A stretch of 64,000 nucleotides of DNA, taken from the NCBI GenBank assembly GCA_002335605.1, contig BEDY01000003.1:930001-994000 (forward strand). Reading direction: 5' to 3'. Under the pieces are notes generated by a model. That model was not told the DNA's origin. It searched no databases and saw only the letters and a program-made list of their open reading frames with translations. How positions within the stretch are numbered: the first letter of the stretch is position 1; every line of letters starts with the position of its first letter. Below, piece by piece: positions 11,960 through 21,447 of this stretch. Source of the stretch: Prillingera fragicola (lineage: Eukaryota; Basidiomycota; Tremellomycetes; Trichosporonales; Trichosporonaceae). Made by a program: the position numbers and the translations under genes.

Positions 11960-12087
11960 CTCCTTTGGTCCTGAAATGTACACCTCACCCACTCCATCCC
12001 ATGGAAATCATCATCACTACTTCCATTTGGCCACCCATTTGCTCTTGTCATCTCTCTTTCCATTCTCTTCACATTCTCCTACACACC

Positions 12088-13971
12088 ATGGCTAGCCCTC
12101 TCACCGCTGGCTTTTGTCAGCTCGTGCACAACAGCACTGACACTCCCGAAAACGTCAACCCGGTCCTGCAGGTCCTCAGCGTAAAGCGCATCAACGCGCC
12201 AGGCGCTTCTGGCGCAGACCGCTACCGGTATGTCTTTGATTTCATTCTTGCCACTCGCCCAGATGGCTAACTCTACAGTGTTATTCTTTCAGATGGTACC
12301 TACTTTATTCAGTCCATGCTCGCCACTCAGCTCAACCACCACGTTGAGAACAACGAGCTCGACAAGAATGTTGTCATCCGTCTGACCCAGTTTGTCACCA
12401 ACTCGGTCCAGAACCGCAAGTGAGTAGCCCGTGGGACGTGCCAGGCGTTGCTGATGCTCAGGCTTATCATTATTCTCGGTCTTGAGATTGTCCAGTGGAC
12501 CGGCGACAAGATTGGAAACCCTGTCAACCTCGACACTGCAGGTGCGGCCGCGCCTGCGCCCGCTGATGCTGCGCCTGCTGCTGCACCTGCGGCCAACCGC
12601 GGTGGGGCCTCGAACGCTCGCCAGGCTCCTCCTGCCAAGCGTGCTGGTGGCAACAAGGACATGGGTCCCATCTTCCCTATCGAGGGTCTCAGCCCGTACC
12701 AGAACAAGTGGACTATCAAGGCGCGTGTGACCCAGCGTTCCGACATCAAGCACTGGTCCAACCAGCGCGGCGAGGGCAAGCTGTTCAGTGTGACTCTTAT
12801 GGACGAGACAGGAGAGATCCGTGCGACTGGCTTCAACGACGCTGTCGACTCGTTCTACAACATTCTGGAGGAGGGCAAGGTTTTCTTCGTGTCGCGGGCA
12901 CGAATCAACATTGCCAAGAAGCAGTTTAGCAGCGTCAACAACGAGTACGAAATTACTTTTGACAACAACACCGAGATTGAGCCTTGTGACGACGACTCTG
13001 TTCCTCAGATCAAGTACGCGTTCAAGGGCATTGGCGAGCTCGGTGACCTTGCCAAGGACGCCATCACGGACGTCATTGGTGTCGTCAAGGAGGTCAACGA
13101 GCTCGGCTCGGTCACCTCAAAGGCGACTCAGAAACCTTTCGCCAAGCGCGACATTTCGCTTGTCGATCAGTCGGGTCAGAGTGTGCGCTTGACACTGTGG
13201 GGGAAGACTGCCGAGACCTTTACCCACACCGATGAGCCTGTGATTGCCTTCAAGGGTGTCAAGGTCGGAGACTTTGGTGGACGTTCGCTCTCGATGTACT
13301 CGTCGGCCACCATGGCTGTCAACCCTGACATTCCCGAGGCACACTCATTGCGTGGATGGTACGATGCCGAGGGCCGTGGCAAGTCGTTCCAGGCATACAC
13401 GAACGCAAGTGTCGGCGGAACGGCGGGTGTCGCCAAGCCATCAGAGACCAAGACGATTGGACAGGCAAAGGACGAGCAGCTCGGCATGACCGACAAGACC
13501 GACTACTTTACCACCTCGGCTGTCATCATGTACATTAAGAACGAGACATTTTCTTACCCCGCATGCGCCAACCCAGACGGATGCAACAAGAAGGTTGTCG
13601 ACGAGGGCGGATCATGGCGCTGTGAGAAGTGCGACCGCTCATGGCCCGAGCCCATCCACCGCTACATTCTTTCGATGAACGTGATGGACCACACTGGATC
13701 GTTCTGGATCACAGCGTTCAACGAGGTGGCCGAGCAGCTGCTCGGTGTCAGCGCCAACGACTTGATGAAGCTGCGCGACGAGGGCGACCCCGAGTTTGAG
13801 CGCTACTTCCAGAAGACGACCAGCCAGGAGTGGTCATTCCAGATGATGGCCAAGCAGGACTCGTTCAACGACCAGGTCCGTGTCCGTTACCAGTGCCGCC
13901 GCGTCAACAAGGTCGACTACGCTGCCGACAGCCAGCACCTTATCGAGCAGATTAATGCCATGAACGTGTAA
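12088..13971 (+). CDS. RFA1: Replication protein A large subunit (RPA70/Rfa1)
   Basis: Three exons (12088-12227, 12279-12419, 12462-13971) give 596 residues, the usual length. The N-terminal domain (residues 1-110, MASPLTAGF to NLDTAG) is the RPA70N fold, followed by a Pro/Ala-rich linker. ssDNA-binding OB folds A and B start with PIFPIEGLSPYQNKWTIKARV and continue through DFGGRSLSMYSSATM. OB fold C carries the zinc ribbon CANPDGC and WRCEKC at about residues 460-483, followed by RYILSMNVMDHTGSFW. RPA binds single-stranded DNA in replication, recombination and checkpoint signalling. The upstream MluI box fits G1/S expression. The gene converges on RRP8 with about 160 bases between stops. Confidence 0.97.
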
Positions 13972-14130
13972 AGCCGGCCTGTATAGTCGGCGTGTAAAAG
14001 TTTTGTGCGTGCGTGCTCGGCGCAGCGCAGGTATCTTAGGAGTCGCGGCCCTATGGTCAGTGTGTGGATCCATCCCTCATGTAGTTTCAGATATGCAGAT
14101 TGTGTCGCCAAAGATCATACATCTAACTGT

Positions 14131-15642
14131 CTAGCGCTTCTTGTAGACACAAGCGCGGAGGATACCCTCGCCAGCAGCGACACGCTCCTCCCAGCCCTCC
14201 TCACCGCGTACCGGTCCCTGGGGCACAGCCGCCTTCTTGACAAACTTGAAGAGCGTGAAATGCGTCGATGGCTCCTCTTGCGATTCGCAGACGAGACCAA
14301 AGGACTCGATAATCTCCACAAAGTCGGCAGTGTCAACAAACCGACTCGTGACCTCGGCAACATGGAACGCGCCGCCCTGCTTGAGCACACGCACAGCCTC
14401 GTACACGCCGCCCACCCAGTTGGTGCCCATGAGCGAGAGGCAGCACACGACCGCGTCGGCAATCTCGCTGGCGTGCATGTCCTTACGCTTCTTCTTATCG
14501 CCGCCCTTTTTGGTAATCTTCCAGTCGTCGTTCGTCTCCTCAATACCACCCGGGCGGCCGGGGAGGGGCACATGCGACAAGAAATCAGCAGAGACGACCC
14601 ACCCCCCGCTGCCGGCGTTGCCTGCGCCGCCCAGGGTGTTCTCGGCGCCTGCGGCTCCCGAATCGCCGACGAGATCATAGGAGAGCACAACCTTGCCTTG
14701 AGGGACGAGCTCGCGGGCGAGGCCGGCGTCGCCGCAGCCGAGGTCGACGATGACGGTGCTCTTGGGCAGAGGGGCGAGGAGAGCGACAATGTGGGGGAGG
14801 GGAGGCGAGGGCCAGGCGGCGGTAAGCTGGCGGTGGGTGTCGTGGTACTGTTCGTCAGATCAAGCAGTTACACGCCTCATAGTACTCACGTCGGCAAAAA
14901 TCTTGGGATCCTTGCGCATAAGCGAAACCGCATCCGTTGACGAGGTGGTGTAGAGCTCCTCGTTGATCCAGCGGAAACGAGCGCCCTCCAGCTTGGCCTT
15001 CATTTGGCGCTGCATGTCGGTGAGGCCATCGTCGGCATCATCTGCCGAGCGCTTGGTAGGAATCGGCATGGGAAGTTCGACAGGCGTAGGGCGGTTGGCG
15101 TTCGACTTGGCCTTGGACTTGGGTGTCGGCTTGTCGGCCTCTGTGTACTTGACGGTAATGGGGGCAGCGTCGCTGTCGCGGCGGGGACGCTTCTCCCGTG
15201 GCGACTTGGGATCAAAGTCCTTCTTTCCCTTGTCTCCCTTCTTCTCCTTCTTCTCTGCCTCCTTCTTGGCCAAAAACTCCTTTCGGGGGAGAAACTCCTT
15301 CTTCTGTCCGGGCTTCTTGTCTCCTCTGTCGCCCTTGTTGAACTGCGGCCTGGGCGAAGCAGCAGCAGGGGGAGGAGCGGCGCCTCCACTCTTCCTCTTT
15401 TGCTTCTTTCCCATCTGGCCCAGCCCCTCGTTTCCCATCTTCTCCTTGATCTCGCCGCGCTCGACCCTGCTCATGAGCTTTTCGAGGTTGACCTGCGTCG
15501 CGTGCAGCTGGTCGTCCTTGCCGCCACTAGAGGGACGTTTGCGCTTGTGGCTGGCTGCGCCTGGGCCGAGGGCCGAGCCGACGGTGCGCGAGGGCCCTGC
15601 AGAGGAGGCTCCCGAGTCGAACGCCGAGTGAAAGAGGGACAT
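14131..15642 (-). CDS. RRP8: 25S rRNA adenine-N1 methyltransferase Rrp8 (nucleomethylin family)
   Basis: Two exons (15642-14890, 14847-14131) give 489 residues. The N-terminal half is basic and low in complexity (KKEAEKKEKKGDKGKKDFD), typical for nucleolar proteins. The catalytic part begins near ARFRWINEELYTT and crosses the intron into YHDTHRQLTAAWPSPPLPHI, a family hallmark. The SAM-binding motif is VIVDLGCGDAGLA, followed by VVLSYDL, DAVVCCLSLMGTNW and HFTLFKFVKK. The family makes m1A in domain I of the large rRNA. An insertion of about 45 residues, rich in Gly and Lys, lies between the DL acidic loop and the CLSLMGTN motif. The start at 15642 was chosen over an upstream in-frame extension without conservation. 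It is divergent from SF3A2. Confidence 0.93.
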
Positions 15643-15866
15643 TGCTGGATAGTGGGGGTAATGTTGATAAACTTGGTCAATGCTGCCAAATGTTGCTGCA
15701 ACATGGAAATCTTGGTGTGGAGACTCCACAAGCGGTTGAATGTGCCACACAGTCTATTGCCGCGGGAGTATTTTGACTGTTGCCACCGAGTTGCAGCCAA
15801 GTCGAGCGCATCTTGTCCAAGTCGTCTGCCATCTTGTAAACAGCCGACACAGCGGCATCAAGCACC

Positions 15867-16755
15867 ATGGGTGAGTGCACTGGCTTGGGGATCAGACGAA
15901 AGGAGAGTGCTGACACTCTGCAGACTACCAAGTGAGCTTGGCAACGACGAGGGAGCTTGCAAACTATGCTAACGTCACAGAACCGAGCAGGCGCGAACAA
16001 GGGTGGAGGAGGTGTTGGTGAGTACCTCACTTGAGCGTGCAGGCAACTCCAGTCGACGCCTCATGGTAGGCTGAATGGCACGTACTAACAATCTCAGCCG
16101 GCTCGTCCGAGACCGCCGTGGACCGTCGCGAGCGCCTGCGCAAGCTCGCGCTCGAGACGATTGATCTGGCCAAGGATCCTTATATCCTGCGCACCCACCT
16201 GGGCACGCTCGAGTGCCGCCTCTGCCTCACGCTGCACGTCAATGAGGGCTCCTACCTCGCCCACACGCAGGGCAAGAAGCACCAGACCAACCTCGCGCGC
16301 CGCGCCGCAAGGGATAACCACGAGGCGATGATGATTGCGCCTGCACCAACATCGACTGCTCCCACCGTCAAGAAGAAGGTGTTTGTCAAGATTGGACGGC
16401 CCGGGTACAAGATTGTCAAGATTCGGGATCCCGTGTCGCAGCGCTTGGGACTGTTGTTTACAGTGTCCCTGCCAGAGATCAAGGAGGGCGAGCGGCCGCG
16501 TAGGCGCTTCATGTCGGCGTTCGAGCAGAAGCGCGAGATTCCCAACCGCGCGTTCCAGTACTTGGTTGTGAGTACTTCATGCCTCTGGGATCGAGTGCGT
16601 ATACTGATGAACAGATTGCTGCCGAGCCGTACGAGACCATCGCATTCGCCATCCCAGCCAAGGACATGGTCGACGAGGAGGAGGACCCAGACTCGACGTG
16701 GGAGCACTGGGACGCGGACGACAAGGTCTACTCGTGCCAGCTGCTGTTCAAGTAG
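15867..16755 (+). CDS. PRP11: U2 snRNP splicing factor SF3A2 (Prp11)
   Basis: Five coding exons (15867-15870, 15924-15931, 15981-16017, 16098-16567, 16615-16755) give 219 residues. The first coding exon is only ATG plus one base and the second is 8 bases. The join yields MDYQNRAG and GGGGVAGSSETAVDRRERL, which is the almost invariant start of this family and confirms the tiny exons. The matrin-type C2H2 zinc finger is CRLCLTLHVNEGSYLAHTQGKKH, followed by KIGRPGYKIVKIRDP and PEIKEGERPR. SF3A2 sits in the 17S U2 snRNP and helps fix the branch site during pre-spliceosome formation. The protein lacks the proline-rich repeats of the human protein, as in other fungi. Confidence 0.96.
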
Positions 16756-17253
16756 GCGCGCGGGATGCGTAGCAAAGCGGTGCAGCCGCGAGCATGGTGG
16801 ATGAGGCGGAGTGCGTAGGAAGAGCTAGACGAGCTGGAAGCCAGATTTGGAGATCTGCTAGGTTAAAACCGGTACCGGCCGGCAAGAGCGCCGGTGTGCG
16901 CGTAGAGTGTCTGCATGGACCGATGCATTGTATCATGATATCCTAACCGGCAGCTTTCCACACTGCTGCATGTGCGAGCTACCATACAGAGGGGGCAAGA
17001 GCGTGGTGCTTCTCCGTGAGGTTGCGAACTCTTGAACGCCTCCACGCTGATGCAGGCAGTACAGGATGTGTACAATGAATGCATGCGGCGAGCGCACTAT
17101 GAAACTAGGTGAATGTACATGTGGAAATGATATCAGGGGCCATGACGTGGAACTTAATGCAGTATGTGTCGCGCCGAGCGTGTGAGAAGTTGCGTGTCGT
17201 CGTTGTTGGTGTATGTGACATGAGAGTGTGCGTGGGTCGGTTGGTGTAGTGGT
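16756..17253. other. Convergent intergenic region between PRP11 and the E2 gene
   Basis: This 498-base stretch separates two 3' ends. It should hold the two transcription termination regions. I see no gene, RNA or strong repeat in it. Confidence 0.55.
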
Positions 17254-18599
17254 CTAGTCATCAATGACGATCACGTCGTCGCTGCCTCCCGCGCCCCCGC
17301 TTCCGCCCGCAGTGTCGGAGATGCGCTGGCGCTTTGTGCGGCGGGGGGCCGTTCCGGAGCGAGACGACGCACTCGTGCTCGTCGCGCCATTGACGCCGCT
17401 GTTGCTGTCGCCCAGAACCTCAATCTCCTCCTCATCGCTCTCTACCAGGTCAATCGGCTGACCAGCAGCGCGCCCAGCAGTCGAGTTCGACGATGGACCG
17501 CCACGGCGCGTACCGAGAACTGAAGCAGGCGGGGTGGACGATCCGCCGTTCAGTTCGCGAACGATCGGACGGGGGCGTGGTGCGCGAGCAGGGGGCGGGG
17601 CAGGTTCAGGTGGTGGGGTCACGGCAACGGTCTTGGGTGTCGCGTACCTGGTGAGTCAGCACAGTACAGATGAGACGCTAGCCAGTGGCCATGGTGAAAG
17701 ACTCGAAATGGGGTAGGACAAACTTCACTCACAGCTTGACCCATTCACGTGCCGTCTGGTCGTGCTTTTTGCGACTCTTCTTGTACTCCTGTGCGATCCC
17801 CGGGACGAGAGGATCGTTGGGGTTGGGGTCGGTGAGAAGCGACGAGAGGGACAGAATGACCTTGTACAAGGACAGCGCCGGCGACCAATGGGTTTTGAGG
17901 AGCTGCATGGTCAGTTTTGATGTCCTGGTGGCAAAAGGAACCCGAACAAGACCCCATCTTGCTGGGGACACGGTGACTATACACTCACATCGAGACCTGG
18001 GCATGGTCAGCGCTGCCTCAACGCAACAAGACACTGTAACTTACAAATCGCGCCTGTATCCGCAATGTTGCAATGGTATACCTTGGTCCGGAACTGAAGC
18101 GCCGGCGGAGAGAAGCTGCTAGGTCAGTCGGCCACTCAACTATCCACGACGACCCCAGCTTGCCCCGTCCGCTCTATACGACGAGAGCACAGAGCACAGG
18201 CGACGACACTGCACTCACGGGTAGTCATCCGGGACGCGAATGTCCACCTCAAACTCGCCGCCCTCGTATGGGCTTCCGGCTGGGCCGGGCAGTGTTGCCC
18301 TCCAGAGGAAAATGTTGCTCTCGTTGGGGGTGAGTGTTATACTGCCAAGGTTCTCGCGTGCCAGGTCGCTAATCTGGGGTCGTGTTAGCCTACTAGTCGA
18401 ATGTGCACGGTGGCGACTAGGCCACCTGGTACTGGGCGGCCGCCTGGCTGGGGTTGCAGGGTGGGCGTCTTCCCGGTGACCTACTTCTTTGCGTATCCTC
18501 TTTGCGGCCATCTGAGTCTGTTAGCTGTGAGGCAGAGCAGAGTAGCAGGGTACACACGCTGTTTACACCTGCAGCCCCTCCAGCTCTTCTTGTAGCCAT
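17254..18599 (-). CDS. Ubiquitin-conjugating enzyme E2 (UBE2D/E-like core) with SUMO-interaction-like tail
   Basis: Seven exons (18599-18567, 18511-18485, 18373-18219, 18115-18045, 17996-17989, 17902-17733, 17647-17254) give 285 residues. After a short basic N-terminus, the UBC fold runs from AAKRIRKEISDLARENL through SPYEGGEFEVDIRVPDDYPF and VYHCNIADTG to the active-site Cys96 in GAICLDLLKTHWSPALS. The HCN tripeptide replaces HPN, as in human UBE2E enzymes, so activity is expected. An 8-base exon encodes part of the active-site loop. The C-terminal 125 residues are disordered and hold PIDLVESDEEE and IEVL at about 219-233, a nuclear-signal-like PRRTKRQR, and a final DDVIVIDD. These resemble SUMO-interacting motifs next to acidic residues. 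A role joining SUMO recognition to ubiquitination is inferred, not shown. Confidence 0.9.
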
Positions 18600-19495
18600 T
18601 GTTGTTGAAACGGTTTGCGGCTGAAGGGCGAGAGTGTCGATGCAAGAGTGATTGATATAGCACAGTGGACACAACTCGCCCCCAGTCACCCAGACACGCG
18701 CCCTGGCCGCCCACGCGACAAATTTGATTCCGCGGTGGCAACAATAACAAGTGGAGGTCGCAAAATAGTGGAGGATACATATCTGTGGCACTGTACAAGT
18801 GGCACAGAAAGGTAAAGAGGGCTGACAGGGCAAGATGCAAGCAGCGTGCGGGGCAGGTGGCAAGGCTTCTCCAATGCAAATGACATAGAGGCCCTCGGAA
18901 CCTAGGCTAGTGATTGGTTGGCTCAATCCAGCAGTCCACGGAGCAGACACCCATACTCTCCAACGATCCCGCATCCCCAGCCAGAGTCCAGCCAGTAGCT
19001 GGGCGGCGATTGTTTCTCGCGTTACTGCTGTTACTCCTTTGAGCTTCGGATAGATCTCGGCTCTCACGGCGTGACAAAAATGATATGGGTGGCAAATCTG
19101 TTTTGTTCTGTCAGAGTTAGCTTCCCATTCTGTTGCGCTGGAGGCAGTATCGGTTTGCCTATTCTCTAATAGCACTGTACACGCTCATTCCCTTCAAGCT
19201 GTCTCATGTGACACCTGCTGCACCGCACCCTCTCGAAATCCCACAAGTTGTAGTCCTAGTAAAGCTGCAGCTCAGTCCGTGGATTGTACAATCGCTGGCA
19301 GACCCCAGTCACCCTTCCTGCGAGGTACCAGTTGGTCAATGCTCTAGTCCGTGCATGTAATATACAACAGCGGGCCTTGCTCGGCCCGCCGTGTCGAGTC
19401 TTAGACGGGGTATAACCTATTATCCAGCCGAACCTGCGGAGAGGTGCGGAGAGTGGTGGTATCAAAAAATTGCCGTCGGTGCCAGAGTAGAAGAA
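18600..19495. other. Intergenic region upstream of the E2 gene, 896 bases
   Basis: The region contains the promoter of the E2 gene (minus strand) and the 3' end of the cytochrome b561 gene. An ORF overlapping here on the minus strand only reads through the E2 leader and first intron. No RNA gene was recognised. Confidence 0.5.
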
Positions 19496-21447
19496 TCATA
19501 TCCAGTCCTTTGTAGGTGTGCCCCGTCCACCGGGCGAGCGCGGCCCGCCGCCAGGTCCGCCGGTTCTCCTGCCACCGGGGCTCGAGCGGACTGACCCATT
19601 GTCCCCCGGGGGGTACCTGTACCCTTCCGAGCCGGACTTTGTGGACCGATCGTCGTCAAAGGGGTTGGGGCTCGGGTCGAGCGAGAAGCGGTTGGTCCAG
19701 TGGCCAAAGTGGGTGCCAAACGATCCTTCCTCTGAGCGGTGCAGGCCTATGTGGATGTTGCCAGAGGTACGCTTGGTATCGCGCGACCCGTGGCTGAGTT
19801 TGCTGCTGTGGGTGTGGTGGGAGCCGCCAAAGTTTAGGCTGGGAGAGGAGCCGAGGCCGAGTGGCGCTCCGCGCACGTCGCTGGGCCGAGGCGAGGGGAG
19901 TTCGGGGGATCGAGGGGATTTGGGAGGGAAGGCTGAGAATGTGCTCGAGGGCGAGAACTCGTTTGCGGACAGCGAGGGGAGAGGAGGCGTCGGGGTCAGA
20001 GGAACGTCGCGAGGGTCGATACGGCCAAAGTGGGTGCGCACAACGTTGCCGCGGAAGTACTTGCGGTCGTCCTTGAGCTCGAGAGCACGCTCCTTGGACT
20101 CGATCTGCAGCTGGCGCGGGAGGAAGTAGGCCAGGCCAAAGAGGTAGAGCCCAATCCAGATCATGAGAATGATACCAAAGCCCACGCGCAGCCCGAAGGG
20201 GGTAGCACCGAGACCACGACGGGGCCACTCGTCGGTAAAGCCATACCAGCAGGTCGCCCAGCCCACCGACACAATGACGAGTCCGTTGGCAACGTGCAAG
20301 AAGTTGGTAGGACCACGGCCACGCTTTGTCTCAAACGTGTACTTGCGCATCTTGGGGCCGGGAAAGTACCAGTGCACGATGCAGCCCAGACATCCCTGGA
20401 GGAGTACGAGAGCGAAGAGTGCAGCGCCACATTGCTGAGGTTTGTCAGTTTTCGCTCAGCTAATCATATATATCTTTGCCACTTACACGGTGAGGGGTGT
20501 CCACATACTTTCCAAACCCGAGACCGATACCAAACGCTGCGCAAACAAGGGCGAGCGCGACCACACCTTGGTTGAGCATGTGGAAGTAGAACCACCAACG
20601 GCTGGTGGTGAGTCCACGGGTGATACGGGGCACGACGACACCGCCTGGGAGTACGATCATGGTAACGAGAACACCGCAGACAATGTGTGCGATAAGAACG
20701 AACGCCGGCTTTCCAAACTGCGTTGTCGCCTTGGTGGTGCGGGTCATTCCGGGGACGTCACGGATCTCGCCCGCAGTGTAGTTGGCGTTCAAGTTGATCA
20801 CCTCGGGACTCGCCCACAAGTGCTGCGTGAGAAGCGCAGTGTTGCTGTTTGAGCCTGGGTTAACAGCGCCCATGGCCCAAATAATCTCAGTCTCGCCCTT
20901 GTCGTCCGAGGGAACTGTAAAGGTAAAGCTAACGGTGGTGGCGTTGCCGTACGTCTTAGACAGGTCGAGAGCAGGGACGCGCGCCAGGCTGCTTTCCTCT
21001 ACCACTGGAAAGGTGTGAATACAGGAACGGAGTGTCGTCGCGTATTACGGAAACTTACGGTCTGGCTGGATATGGCCACTAGCCCGGCGGTGAGAGAAGA
21101 TGAAGTCGCCTTCCTTGGTGGGCCACATGACGACCATGGGTGAGTTGGCTAAAGGGTGTCAGTTTGGCGCGTCGTTTACAGACACTGGGCCACACGCACG
21201 CATCTCTGTTCCCCATCCCATAGCGACCCATCCATAAGTTTCGAGAGGCATGCCCCATCGTGGTGTAAGTGTGTCTGGTGGGGTGGTCAGTGGCGTTTCA
21301 TCTCGGACGCGGTGGCAACGCACAACTATCTGTGCCGTTCTCGCGGAGGGCGGTGATGCACATGCCAACATGGCAGATTGCTTCGCCTGTGAGGCCGGCG
21401 ACGAGTGCGAGCGGGAGCGCGCCGAGAGCGAGCAGCGCGCGCCACAT
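19496..21447 (-). CDS. DOMON and cytochrome b561 domain membrane oxidoreductase
   Basis: Five exons (21447-21327, 21274-21200, 21148-21059, 21004-20487, 20434-19496) give 580 residues. A signal peptide (WRALLALGALPLALVAGL) leads into a DOMON domain similar to the haem domain of cellobiose dehydrogenase: GWVAMGWGTEMPNSPMVVMW and the downstream SGHIQP could supply Met and His haem ligands. From about residue 197, membrane helices carry the b561 histidines: VLIAHIVCG, WFYFHMLNQ, GCIVHWYFPG and NFLHVANG. The cytosolic tail of about 200 residues is Ser/Pro/Gly-rich. Such proteins move electrons across the plasma membrane, for example for iron or copper reduction. The first intron uses an unusual donor, GTTGTG; the join still restores the DOMON sequence, so I keep it, with that exon boundary less certain. 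Confidence 0.85.

Noticed and set aside
18417..19175. A 252-codon minus-strand ORF running into the E2 gene
   Set aside because: It reads through the E2 leader, first exon and intron. The E2 start at 18599 has a good context and joins through GTAAAC to the UBC fold.
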